NCBI GenBank assembly: GCA_027460615.1
Contig: JAPZAO010000158.1
Location: 1-45,137, forward strand
Source of the DNA: Candidatus Methanoperedens sp.
GTDB taxonomy: Archaea; Halobacteriota; Methanosarcinia; Methanosarcinales; Methanoperedenaceae
Direction of reading: 5' to 3'
DNA: 45,137 bases
Shown here: piece by piece, positions 32,771 through 41,347 of the stretch
Numbering within the stretch: position 1 is the first letter of the stretch
Layout of the letters: each line of letters opens with the position of its first letter
Program-made: the position numbers and the translations under genes
The notes under the pieces: generated by a model
What the model was told of the DNA's origin: nothing
What the model saw: the letters and a program-made list of their open reading frames with translations, nothing else
Databases searched by the model: none

Positions 32771-33262
32771 TTATCGTCCGTCGTAGGCTTTCTTCAAACC
32801 TTCTATATCAATTTTCTTCATTTGGAGCATTGCTTTCATGGCCCTTTGCGATTTTTCAGAGGCGGGGTCGCCGACTAGTTTGCTCAATGCTTCGGGGACG
32901 ATTTGCCACGAGACGCCGTACTTATCCTTGAGCCAGCCGCATTGCTGCGCTCTTTTATCTCCGCCCTCGGATAGTTTCTCCCAATAATAGTCCACTTCTT
33001 TCTGCGTCTTGCAATGCACCACAAACGATATAGCTTCGTTGAATTTGAATACCGGACCGCCGTTGAGGGCTGTAAATTTTTGCCCTTCGATTTCAAAATC
33101 TACGGTCATTACCGTTCCCGCCTCTCTTCCGTGAATCTCATACCCTTCTTTTCCATAGCGGGTAATTTTGCCTATTCTTGAGTTCTTGAATATAGAGGTG
33201 TAAAAATTCGCGGCCTCCTCGGCCTGGTTATCAAACCACAAACATTGGGTGATTTTTTGCAT
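32771..33262 (-). CDS. PhnB-like VOC family protein
   Basis: A 163-residue protein of the vicinal-oxygen-chelate fold, PhnB/3-demethylubiquinone-like branch. Signatures are MQKITQCLWFDNQAEEAANFY, GTVMTVDFEIEGQKFTALNGG and QQCGWLKDKYGVSWQIVPEAL. Members often lack an assigned substrate and are not true methyltransferases. AAAGGAGG before the ATG at 33262 fixes the start over an in-frame upstream codon. Such proteins sit frequently beside AHSA1 and RibD_C genes in bacteria, as they do here. Confidence 0.85.
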   Translation of the reverse strand: MQKITQCLWFDNQAEEAANFYTSIFKNSRIGKITRYGKEGYEIHGREAGTVMTVDFEIEGQKFTALNGGPVFKFNEAISFVVHCKTQKEVDYYWEKLSEGGDKRAQQCGWLKDKYGVSWQIVPEALSKLVGDPASEKSQRAMKAMLQMKKIDIEGLKKAYDGR

Positions 33263-33279
33263 ATAGTTTCCTCCTTTAA

Positions 33280-33783
33280 TCAAAATTCTTTTTGTTTCAT
33301 CTTCTCCAGAAGCTCGTCGAGACGATCATAAGAATCATTGACGCCCCTTTCCATACCAGACTGGAGCATACCATCACGGTCTGCAACCGACTGGAAAACA
33401 GATTGAGATGTTAATTTTGTCCTGCCACCTGGTAAGCTTTCAAATCTCGCCGTTTGGAGAATGACATGCCCTTTTTCAGGAAGCCCTTCAAATTCAAATG
33501 TGCCGATAATTCTCTCGGGGGATGTGACCTCATGATTCACACCATGAAATGCATATTCGTTGCCATCTTTATCTTTATGGATATATCGCCAGGACCCGCC
33601 GTTTCTGGGTTCAAATTTCTCAAGGGTCATCTTGAGTTCTCGCGGCCCAAGCCACTGTATGTAAAGCTTCGGATCTGTGAATGCCTTAAAAACGAGCTCA
33701 CGGGGTGCGTCAAACTCCCTTGTAATGACGATTTCTTGTTTGCCAGGTTCTGCTGTAATTCTTGTCTGATTATTTTTTGTCAT
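33280..33783 (-). CDS. AHSA1/SRPBCC family protein
   Basis: A 167-residue START-like protein of the AHSA1 branch: [31 protein letters not shown], then RNGGSWRYI and [15 protein letters not shown], with the hydrophobic cavity fold closing in the helix [17 protein letters not shown]. Ligand unknown. The ribosome binding site GGAGG lies inside the last codons of the RibD_C copy A gene, and the ATG follows its TAA directly, so the two are translationally coupled. Confidence 0.85.
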   Translation of the reverse strand: MTKNNQTRITAEPGKQEIVITREFDAPRELVFKAFTDPKLYIQWLGPRELKMTLEKFEPRNGGSWRYIHKDKDGNEYAFHGVNHEVTSPERIIGTFEFEGLPEKGHVILQTARFESLPGGRTKLTSQSVFQSVADRDGMLQSGMERGVNDSYDRLDELLEKMKQKEF

Positions 33784-34374
33784 TTATTTATTTCCTCCTT
33801 TTGTTTCAGGCTGATAGAGAAGCAGAACGACCCCATTCTTAAATGTCTCAGCGTTTACAAGTTTCAGACTAAGCCTGTCCTTGATGTTTTTAAATAAAGG
33901 TTTTCCGCTCCCCAGAACAACGGGATGAACTAATAGATGATACTCATCAATTAACCCGAGATTTGTGAGTTGCTGCACGATACTGGCACTTCCAATGACC
34001 AGTATATTCTTACCCTTCTCTTTCTTTAGCTTTACAATTTCTTCAGGGTTGATCTCTTTAAGAAGTTTGGAATTTTTCCATTCAACGCCTTCCATAGAAT
34101 GAGAAAAAACAATTTTGGTTATATTGTTCATCTTATGCGCCATTTCGATATCGCCCTGTGAGGTTGCTGGATTTGAAGCAGCTGTGGGCCAATAGCCCTC
34201 AAAAATCTTGTACGTTGTTCTTCCAAGAAGCAGGGTGTCAGCGCTGTCATATAGACCGCCTTCATATTTTCCCATTTCTTCGTTAAAAGTACCTGTGATC
34301 CACTCCATTTTATCTTCCGGATCGGACATGAGGCCGTCTAACGAGTAGAATTCCGATACGATTATTTTTCTCAT
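33784..34374 (-). CDS. RibD_C/dihydrofolate-reductase-like protein, copy A
   Basis: A 196-residue RibD_C-type protein and first gene of a six-gene operon: MRKIIVSEFYSLDGLMSDPE, DTLLLGRTTYKIFEGYW, ILVIGSASIVQQLTNLGLIDEYH and LVHPVVLGSGKPLFKN. GGAGG stands just before the ATG at 34374. The conserved LDG, LLLGRTTY and GS(A/G)SIVQQ blocks fit the NADPH-binding fold of RibD_C, but the protein lacks the deaminase half of true RibD. It is a stand-alone reductase of unknown substrate. Confidence 0.85.
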   Translation of the reverse strand: MRKIIVSEFYSLDGLMSDPEDKMEWITGTFNEEMGKYEGGLYDSADTLLLGRTTYKIFEGYWPTAASNPATSQGDIEMAHKMNNITKIVFSHSMEGVEWKNSKLLKEINPEEIVKLKKEKGKNILVIGSASIVQQLTNLGLIDEYHLLVHPVVLGSGKPLFKNIKDRLSLKLVNAETFKNGVVLLLYQPETKGGNK

Positions 34375-34710
34375 AAAACCTCCGTTTAATTTTCCGGCAA
34401 TGTGAGGCGATCCTGTGTCATAAAAGCGTTCTCACTTTCAGGTAACCTTTTCACTAAGTTCTTCCCCCTGATAAGGTAATTATACGTTCAATGATATAAA
34501 GATTTTTTGCAGCAGCAATACCTCGCCATTTCTACGGCCTTGTAACCGTGGTCGTAAGGCTTTTCGGCCCCTGCGGTGTTACTATTGCTTCCCGTATAGA
34601 GAATATTATTACAACAGATAGTGATTTTAAAAGAATCGACGAATTGGAAGTTTATACCTGCAATGAATAAAAATTCGTTTTTTATGTGATGAAGTTTATA
34701 AGATGCCTTA
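34375..34710. other. Intergenic region with a possible promoter
   Basis: About 335 bases without a gene. On the minus strand CTTTATATC at 34494-34502 resembles an archaeal TATA box, about 120 bases before the RibD_C copy A start, so it could drive the six-gene operon with a long leader. Nothing else is clear; the segment around 34540-34600 is GC-richer and may be decayed coding DNA. Confidence 0.35.
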
Positions 34711-37700
34711 TTAATCTATCTTCTCATTTTTTGAGCCTTCTGCATTATTTTCTCCTGAAATACTCCCTTCCACAATTTTTATTTCTTCTCCGGTCAGCCC
34801 ATACAGCCTATAAACGATTGCATCGATAAGCCCGTCGGTCGCCTCAATCCTCTTCAATCGTGGCGCAAGCTTTTCCACAGAAGCATTAAACTCACCCTGC
34901 AACTTCTCTTTCGGTTCGCGCCTTGTTGGGTCGTATCCTTCTTTCAGCTTTTTCTTATTCTTCACAAGCGCGCCTGCAAACGCTTCAAAATCATGAGCAT
35001 AATATTCCTTGAGCGCAGTCTTGTTCGCCAGTTCCTCCACAGGCGCGCCTATCTCTCCTTCAAGCCAGCGCAGGAATCCTTTGATTTCCTCGTTTTTCTT
35101 TTTGTTCATCTCTATCATGCGCTCAGCCAGATGCGCGAGCAGGTCATGCACAACATCGCTCTCCTCAGTCTTCGCGGACAGGCGCGCGCCCACGAAATCC
35201 AAAATCTTTTGACTGTCCGGCGCCGCGCTATAAGAATTTGCATCCATCTGGACAGGATGAACAGGATTTACAGGATTCGTGGTTGGGTTTATCCTGTCCA
35301 TCCTGTTAATCCTGTCAAAATCCTTCCTGTCCGGCGCTTCCGCAGAGTACAGCGCCTTCGCTTCCTCTACAAGGGCGGCGCGGCGGGCGGGTGGGGTGGT
35401 GAAGGAGATGCGGCGGATGGGGAGAACACGCAACTGTGGTGCTTGGAATTGGAAATAACCACCGCTCATTATTAATGAGCCAAAGTATCCACAGTATAGA
35501 ACCGCCATTAGGTTGCTGTTGAGAACTGACAGCAGATACCGCAAGTCGTATTCCGAATCATAGGAGAAGTTTGTATTTGCAGAAGCAAAATCTCCCTTTT
35601 CGTCAAGAAATGCTTCAACCCGTTTAGCCATTTTTGCGAAAACAATCTTCGGTTTGCCATATTGAGATTTTCGCTCATCCGTAACTGCCGGGTTCGACAT
35701 ATCGAGATAAGGGGTAGTAAAGATAACACCTTTATGCGTAAGAGAGTCAACGCCCCAAAGAGTATCATAGCGATCAATTAACCCTGTATTTATGAACTTC
35801 TTTCGATTCACTCCTTCAATATCAGTTAGGGCATCTTCGTATGTGTCAGACTCGGCTGCGGTGCTAGATGCGCGTACTGTGCTACATCGTTGTAGTTGCA
35901 CTGAGATTTGCTCCGCCTTCAGAATTAAGGGCAAATTTTCAGAAATAAGAAAACCCCAAATATTTTCTGGCAACTTGGTTAGGTTTTCGCTGTTTTGTAT
36001 CAAAATTGTTGTATCAGAAGGGCTGTGAGTATCTGTAGGTATCTCTATGCTAATCTCATAATTGCCTGTTGGCGAAGCATTTTCAACAACAGTTATGATA
36101 GGGTACACCGAAGGGTCTTCAAAAACATGAACACGCGACAAATTTAGCACCCGCAGTAATTTTGCAGTCTGGCAGAAGTATTCACGGAAGGCGACAGCAT
36201 ATGGTGCCGACAGGAATTTGTTTGGAGTAATTAACGATAACAGGCGTTGCTTGCGTGTCAGTTTAATTGCAAGTTCAATAAACAAGATATAAAGGTCATA
36301 TGCACCAGACGCAGATTTAAAGACCTGTTTCCAAAATGGTTTCTCATATTCTGAGAGAGTCTTATTGAGACCAATCGCATTCACATACGGCGGATTTCCC
36401 ACCACAGCATCCCACCCTGGATTCTCTTTCGGCGCGCCGCCCTCGAAGAAAATTTCAGGGAACTCAAGCTCCCAGTGAAAGAAGGATTTTTCCTGTGCTA
36501 TCTTCTCCGCTCCCACGAACCAATCTCTATTCGTCTTCTTGCGCCACTCGTTCTCATCGCCCATGATAGCCCAGAAAAGGTCATAATAAACATTCGCTGA
36601 ATCCTTATTTTCGGTTGGTTTGACTTCATTTCCGAAATAAACTCCTGTATATACGTTTGCCAGTGCCTTTGCTTTGCGATATTCAGGCAGTTGCCTGAAC
36701 TCCGCGAATACTTTTTCTTTCCTCTTAATGTCTTCAAGGCGCTCGTCTTTGATTTTATCAAGTTCTGCGATCTTGCCGATAAGGTGCGTTATAAAGAGCG
36801 GGGAAATAAAAGACGGCAGCATGGTCTGGTCTTTATCCTTCTTTTTTGCGCCAGGATAGGTCTTCAAATCCGAAAGGCGCGCCCCTATCAAACTGTTCCC
36901 CTGCTTCAGCCTGTGGTCAAGGAAAGAAAGCGGCTTCTCCTTGCTTATCGTGGTCAGCCACAGCCCAACCTTCGCAAGCTCCACAGCCATTAGATTAAGG
37001 TCAACCCCATAAATGCAATGCGCCACCACCTCGCGCCGCGCCCAGTCAGAGGTTAGATGGGATTCATCAGAGAATCTGCTGTTGTCGATATCTTTTTTCA
37101 CAGCCAAAAGAAGTTTCTCTGAAAGGAATTCGATCGAGCCTACAAGGAAATGACCGCTCCCCATCGCAGGGTCAAGCACCTTCACTGAAAGAGTGGCATC
37201 CACAAGACTTTTCTTATTTGCCTCAGCTTCTTTCCATTTTTCATCAACAACGGGACCGATTGTGTTTTTAACGATGTAATTAACAATATAATCGGGCGTA
37301 TAATACGAGCCTGTGGCTTTCCTCTCACCTTTATCAGTGGCAAGGTAAATCTGCCCTTTCTTCACTCTGTCAAATTCATTAAAATCTGAAAAGACTTTCT
37401 TCTGCTTTCGGTCTTTATTAAATTCCTCAAGCTTTACCCATTCCCCTCCATTTACAATCATTTCATCTTCTGCAACCCGCAGTTTGTACTCAAGAAGTCC
37501 TTCATAAATGCTGCCAAGATGCCTTATTTCAAGTGTGGAATAATCAACAAAATCAAGCTTCCCTCCATCAGCCCTGCTTCTGGACAGGAGGTCAATTGCA
37601 GCAGCGATGAAAGTATCGCTTATCGTCCACTCTTTATCAAGCTCTTTATTCTTATCTGGATCAAATAGCCCTCCATTATAAGCCGGTACATCAATTTCAT

Positions 37701-38760
37701 TTTTAGGGATGCCTAAAGACTCATTGCCCTGATTAATCAACCTGAAAAGGTCTCTCAGCCGAAACCAGAGTGAGGTGCCGGCTGACATATATCTTTGCTC
37801 TATCGGTCCATCCTGTTTATCTTTGACTTCATTTTTCAGCTTGTAAAAGCTGTAAGAATCACGATAACGGCCAGCCCCAAGATTCAGCAATCCCTTTCCT
37901 TCCGCATACAGTAAAAACAAGAATCTGTAAAGCAGCAGCATCGTGCTTTTCTGAACTTTCTCGCGCACCGCTTCATTCTGTATATCAAGCCCGTTCTGGC
38001 TCCATGAAAAGAACCCCTCCGCAACCTTTTTCATCGCCTTATAGACGTTATCCTTTAAGTCATCCCCGATATCTTTTGCATAATCTGCAGAACCCTTCAA
38101 GACTTCATTAAGAAAAATTTTGCCATCTGTTGAACTTAAGAAAGCTTCTCTTCTGAAAAAGTAGTAAAAATATTTGAAATTCTCAATATCATTTGTGGCA
38201 AGGAGGGAGGGTAGATCAATTTCATAATAGTCGTCCCGCCGCCTGTCCTTGCAATACAGGCGCCATTTAGCGCCATTGGAAAGGATACCCCATTTTGGAG
38301 AAACATCGTGTAGATATATCCATATCTGCAGGCTTGGATTACGTTTTCTGTCTTTTTCGTCTTTTCCAAAGCGGTCAAGCTCAATTCCCCACCGCTTTAC
38401 CTCGCCTATCGCAAAGGCATTGTCATAAAACGAATTACCCATTTTCTTGTGAGCATCATCAAGAGAGGCTCTATCCGGGAAAAAGGCATAATCCGGGAAT
38501 TCCCCCTGCTCTGTTCCCTCATTTACTTCAAAAGTATGGTTGAGTATTTTGAAAATCGGCGCAAAGAACCTCTGTTCAAGTTGCTTTTCATTAAGAGTAG
38601 GAATAAAATCTTTCTCAATGTCGTATAACTTCTTGATCTCGGAAAAAGCAGCTTTATGCTCCTCTTTTCTCCATTCATTATTATTCTTGATCTGATTATC
38701 CAGATAATAATTTGAAAATAGGTTTTTGTTATCCCTCGCCGTTATTGCCAGTTGAACCAT
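34711..38760 (-). CDS. Type IIG restriction-modification enzyme (Eco57I/PglX-like)
   Basis: A 1349-residue single-chain restriction and modification protein. N-terminal nuclease domain: FPD with P89-D90 and GEVKRW with E120 and K122, a PD-(D/E)XK arrangement. Helical linker, then adenine-N6 methyltransferase core with VLDPAMGSGHFLVG (about residue 528) and GNPPYVNAIGLN (about 788). The C-terminal target recognition and helical parts (SGGYFQFQAPQLRVLPI) follow. A palindromic repeat has inserted in frame near residues 1141-1178. ATG at 38760 with GGTGG upstream is better than TTG at 38793. No partner methyltransferase, PglZ or BREX gene is nearby, so a stand-alone type IIG enzyme is likelier than BREX PglX. 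Confidence 0.85.
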   Translation of the reverse strand: MVQLAITARDNKNLFSNYYLDNQIKNNNEWRKEEHKAAFSEIKKLYDIEKDFIPTLNEKQLEQRFFAPIFKILNHTFEVNEGTEQGEFPDYAFFPDRASLDDAHKKMGNSFYDNAFAIGEVKRWGIELDRFGKDEKDRKRNPSLQIWIYLHDVSPKWGILSNGAKWRLYCKDRRRDDYYEIDLPSLLATNDIENFKYFYYFFRREAFLSSTDGKIFLNEVLKGSADYAKDIGDDLKDNVYKAMKKVAEGFFSWSQNGLDIQNEAVREKVQKSTMLLLYRFLFLLYAEGKGLLNLGAGRYRDSYSFYKLKNEVKDKQDGPIEQRYMSAGTSLWFRLRDLFRLINQGNESLGIPKNEIDVPAYNGGLFDPDKNKELDKEWTISDTFIAAAIDLLSRSRADGGKLDFVDYSTLEIRHLGSIYEGLLEYKLRVAEDEMIVNGGEWVKLEEFNKDRKQKKVFSDFNEFDRVKKGQIYLATDKGERKATGSYYTPDYIVNYIVKNTIGPVVDEKWKEAEANKKSLVDATLSVKVLDPAMGSGHFLVGSIEFLSEKLLLAVKKDIDNSRFSDESHLTSDWARREVVAHCIYGVDLNLMAVELAKVGLWLTTISKEKPLSFLDHRLKQGNSLIGARLSDLKTYPGAKKKDKDQTMLPSFISPLFITHLIGKIAELDKIKDERLEDIKRKEKVFAEFRQLPEYRKAKALANVYTGVYFGNEVKPTENKDSANVYYDLFWAIMGDENEWRKKTNRDWFVGAEKIAQEKSFFHWELEFPEIFFEGGAPKENPGWDAVVGNPPYVNAIGLNKTLSEYEKPFWKQVFKSASGAYDLYILFIELAIKLTRKQRLLSLITPNKFLSAPYAVAFREYFCQTAKLLRVLNLSRVHVFEDPSVYPIITVVENASPTGNYEISIEIPTDTHSPSDTTILIQNSENLTKLPENIWGFLISENLPLILKAEQISVQLQRCSTVRASSTAAESDTYEDALTDIEGVNRKKFINTGLIDRYDTLWGVDSLTHKGVIFTTPYLDMSNPAVTDERKSQYGKPKIVFAKMAKRVEAFLDEKGDFASANTNFSYDSEYDLRYLLSVLNSNLMAVLYCGYFGSLIMSGGYFQFQAPQLRVLPIRRISFTTPPARRAALVEEAKALYSAEAPDRKDFDRINRMDRINPTTNPVNPVHPVQMDANSYSAAPDSQKILDFVGARLSAKTEESDVVHDLLAHLAERMIEMNKKKNEEIKGFLRWLEGEIGAPVEELANKTALKEYYAHDFEAFAGALVKNKKKLKEGYDPTRREPKEKLQGEFNASVEKLAPRLKRIEATDGLIDAIVYRLYGLTGEEIKIVEGSISGENNAEGSKNEKID
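35213..35337. repeat. In-frame palindromic repeat insertion inside the type IIG gene
   Basis: A 114-bp insertion lies between two direct copies of CTGTCCGGCGC (35213-35223 and 35327-35337). Its core is an inverted repeat, 35251-35276 against 35291-35316, with 23 of 26 bases paired and a 14-base loop. Each arm is made of 9-base units ACAGGATNN (or the complement ATCCTGTNN). It adds 38 codons, read as DRINRMDRIN and NPVNPVHPVQ, without breaking the frame. Confidence 0.75.
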
Positions 38761-39067
38761 TCGACCACCATTTTGAGGACGCGCCTTATTCAAATATTCA
38801 ATATTTCTTTATATAACATAAAGATTGTTTAATGTTTCCAAGAATGAAAGGCAAACTGATCAGATACTTTGCGCCCCTACAGGAAGCGGTAAGTCTTCAG
38901 GTCTGCGAGAAAAAAGCCAATCCCATTATGTTGCTTGAGGAGTTCGGGTCTAATGGAATATTGATGCTTCGGAAACATATCGGCGCGCCGGGGATTAATA
39001 TTTATAGAGTTATAAATATTCGGCGCAGTAGAAAAATGCTATGAAAAGCGAGACTCTAAATCTGCGT
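38761..39067. other. Intergenic region with an AT-rich hairpin
   Basis: About 300 bases between the aldolase gene stop and the type IIG start, both on the minus strand. AATATTTATA (38997-39006) and TATAAATATT (39011-39020) form a perfect 10-bp inverted repeat around GAGT. It could end the aldolase transcript or supply TATA elements; the two are not separable from sequence. A plus-strand frame from 38832 shows no ribosome binding site and no family match. Confidence 0.45.
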
Positions 39068-40216
39068 TCATCTGCGGTTTGTCTCTCCCAACCTCTCCCT
39101 CACCAAACTCGCCGACCCCTTCGAACTGAACGCCCTGAAGAACACAAGCGCTTCAGCATACACCATAGCCTCTATCGCTCTCTCCGTATCCTCATCCACG
39201 CTGTAAATCCTGTCAAAAAACTGTTTGATCGCGAACTTGCAGTTGCTCCCAAAAATCTGGTTATCCTTCTTGCCCGGATTCTTCGGGCGGTAGGTCTCAA
39301 CAGTCCAGTTCCACATATCCCTGTAAAGTTCAGGCTCATACACCTTCAGCACATTAAAAACGATATCCTGCCAGAACGTAGCCACATTCCCCTTGATAAT
39401 ATCGCCCTTGGGGAACTCAAGATTAATGAGTTCTCTTGGCGTGCCTGTGATGCCGTGCTGCGCAATACCCACTTTCAGATTATTATCCCTCAAAGCCTTT
39501 GCCACAGCCTTTGTCTGCGGGATATTGATTGAAACCTGCTCTATCACATTCCCGTGCTCGTCATATACATTCCCGTGAACGCTGCCATTTGCGATAGCAA
39601 GCACCTGTGGATGCACGCCGTTCTCATTCAGTGCTTTTATGAACGTGACTGCCTCTTCGGGTCTTGTGAGCACAAGACCGTGCTCGTCCTTTCTCCCTAT
39701 CTCGCCCACCTCGACCTCAAGCCCGAACTCCTTTCCCTTCATCCTTTTTTCGATGTATTTCGCCAATTCTGTTGTGACCCGGATATTCTTATCAAGCTCC
39801 TCGCGCAGGTTCTTCCCTTCAAAATTAAAAAGATGCGAGGCATCGATTGCAAAAGAAGTGTAGCCAGCCTCTATCTGCCCGTCTATCAGTTTTTTTGTGT
39901 CATCGATTTCCTGAGATTCGCCTGTCTTTATTGTGATATGGTCTGCATGAAGCGCCCAGATGTCGCACTCTACATCAATAGCGGCTTGCTTTACCCTTTC
40001 TGAAAACGACTTCGGCGTAAGCCCTGTGTATCCGCCTTTAAGGTCGCATTCCGAGCGCGCAAGTTCCATGAAAACCGCTGAATCCGTGTCCTTTGCAGCC
40101 CTGAAAATCCCGCGTGCGACCGTGGTAACCCGCGTATTTGTCGCCATGACAATCATTTTCCTGCCAGCGATACTGTTTAAAATGGTAGAACCTGGAATCG
40201 GTGCGAAGTTGCTCAT
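39068..40216 (-). CDS. Class II fructose-1,6-bisphosphate aldolase
   Basis: A 382-residue zinc-dependent class II aldolase that joins dihydroxyacetone phosphate and glyceraldehyde 3-phosphate. Metal and active-site segments: WALHADHITIK with the first His, AIDASHLFN, LEVEVGEIGRKDEHG with a Glu ligand, IANGSVHGNV with a His and VGIAQHGITGTP with the last His-Gly. GGGAGGGAGG stands just before the ATG at 40216 and fixes the start; the frame continues upstream only through the neighbour. Class II aldolases are rarer in archaea than the class I or FBP aldolase/phosphatase types, and here it follows fructose-1,6-bisphosphatase by 22 bases, so the pair acts together in gluconeogenesis. Confidence 0.85.
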   Translation of the reverse strand: MSNFAPIPGSTILNSIAGRKMIVMATNTRVTTVARGIFRAAKDTDSAVFMELARSECDLKGGYTGLTPKSFSERVKQAAIDVECDIWALHADHITIKTGESQEIDDTKKLIDGQIEAGYTSFAIDASHLFNFEGKNLREELDKNIRVTTELAKYIEKRMKGKEFGLEVEVGEIGRKDEHGLVLTRPEEAVTFIKALNENGVHPQVLAIANGSVHGNVYDEHGNVIEQVSINIPQTKAVAKALRDNNLKVGIAQHGITGTPRELINLEFPKGDIIKGNVATFWQDIVFNVLKVYEPELYRDMWNWTVETYRPKNPGKKDNQIFGSNCKFAIKQFFDRIYSVDEDTERAIEAMVYAEALVFFRAFSSKGSASLVRERLGETNRR

Positions 40217-40238
40217 AATCCTCCCTCCCTGATTGTCA

Positions 40239-41129
40239 TCATTGTGCCATAAACTTTTCAGCCATTTCGATTTCCTTTTTTCCTCCTGCATATATGGGCG
40301 TGAGGTCATCGATAGCTTTCGGCTTGATGGACAGGATATTATTTTTCCCGTTGCTAATTGCCCCGCCTGCATCGGTAATTATTTTTCCCATCGGGTTAGC
40401 CTCAAACAATAACCTGAGTTTTCCTTTTTCTTTTCCCCGGAATCCCGGATAGGTGAACACGCCGCCTTTGTGGAGAATCTGGTGCATATCAGCGACAAAA
40501 GAGCCGGAAAAGCGCAGTTTGTAGCCCTCGGCCTCAAGATTCTCGATAAACTTAGCATGCTGCGGGAGGTAATCCTTCCTGAGGGCGCCGGGTGCGTAGA
40601 GCTTGCCGTCCGGGATTTTGATGTCCCGCTGCGTGAGGTTGAACGCGCCCTTTTCATCCATAACAAAATCGTGCACACCGTTGCCGGTGGTCAGCGTCAG
40701 CGTGGTAAGTGGTCCGTAAAGGATGTACATTGCAGCAATCATTGTTTCCCCTTTTTCAAGGACATTTCCGGGATAAATTCCAATGATTGTCCCAACGGTA
40801 AGGTTCACATCAATCAACGAAGAACCATCGAGAGGGTCGATAACAACACCAAATTCGTTTTTCGGGCTGTCAATCTCGATAATACCGGGCTGTTCTTCAG
40901 TTGCTATATACCGCACCAGCCTTGTTTTTTTAAGACCGTTAATTAAAACATCATCTGCCCATTTATCAAGAGCCATCTGCTCTTCGCCATAGATGTTCAT
41001 CGTCCCGGCTTTATTCTGGCCCCGCAAGAACCCGTTCTTTATTGTTTGTCCCTGGTCGCTGAAGAACAGTATCAATTCTGATAATCCGGCATCGGTATTG
41101 GTCTGTAAAAGAAACTCTTTCAGGTTAAT
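40239..41129 (-). CDS. fbp: Class I fructose-1,6-bisphosphatase (start uncertain)
   Basis: A class I FBPase that hydrolyses fructose 1,6-bisphosphate to fructose 6-phosphate. [21 protein letters not shown] is the metal-binding motif, with [25 protein letters not shown] and [17 protein letters not shown] as further conserved blocks. The first in-frame usual start is TTG at 41075 (278 residues), but the frame continues upstream through [19 protein letters not shown], which fits the family's N-terminal helix. An in-frame stop lies just before it, so an ATT at 41129 after AGAGGATGAGAG is the best start (296 residues). A rare start codon or a base error would explain this. The shorter form is the alternative. 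Confidence 0.85.
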   Translation of the reverse strand: MNLKEFLLQTNTDAGLSELILFFSDQGQTIKNGFLRGQNKAGTMNIYGEEQMALDKWADDVLINGLKKTRLVRYIATEEQPGIIEIDSPKNEFGVVIDPLDGSSLIDVNLTVGTIIGIYPGNVLEKGETMIAAMYILYGPLTTLTLTTGNGVHDFVMDEKGAFNLTQRDIKIPDGKLYAPGALRKDYLPQHAKFIENLEAEGYKLRFSGSFVADMHQILHKGGVFTYPGFRGKEKGKLRLLFEANPMGKIITDAGGAISNGKNNILSIKPKAIDDLTPIYAGGKKEIEMAEKFMAQ

Positions 41130-41263
41130 GCTCTCATCCTCTTGTTTTTTGATTTCAATTTAAGCAATCAGGCTCTAAATAGTTATCGTTTTGTGCCCTG
41201 CGTTTACTTCAAAAACTTTAGGAAAGTTTTATCAAAAACTGTTGCGGCAGTTTACACCGCATA

Positions 41264-41347
41264 CACGTATGGCTTCGCCATACGTGGGTACTGCGCAAGC
41301 CGAAGTTTCGGCTTTCAATTAAAAAATGGAAAAAATCCCCATTTTTT
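41264..41347. terminator. Three hairpins after the lipoprotein gene
   Basis: Three perfect or near-perfect hairpins follow in a row: CACGTATGGC/GCCATACGTG at 41264-41286 with a TTC loop, AAGCCGAA/TTCGGCTT at 41297-41314 with a GT loop, and AAAAAATGG/CCATTTTTT at 41321-41347. They lie just beyond the stop of the minus-strand lipoprotein gene and upstream of fbp, so they may terminate its transcript or act as a 5' element of fbp. Confidence 0.5.

Noticed and set aside
35251-35316. CRISPR repeat or riboswitch
   Set aside because: It is a single inverted repeat inside an open frame. The 9-base periodicity and the flanking duplication fit a repeat element.
34711-38760. BREX system PglX
   Set aside because: No pglZ, brxC, brxA or brxB gene is in the neighbourhood, and an N-terminal nuclease motif favours a stand-alone type IIG enzyme.
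38832-39044. 70-residue plus-strand frame
   Set aside because: No ribosome binding site and no recognisable motif, and the AT palindrome lies at its end. It is probably noncoding.
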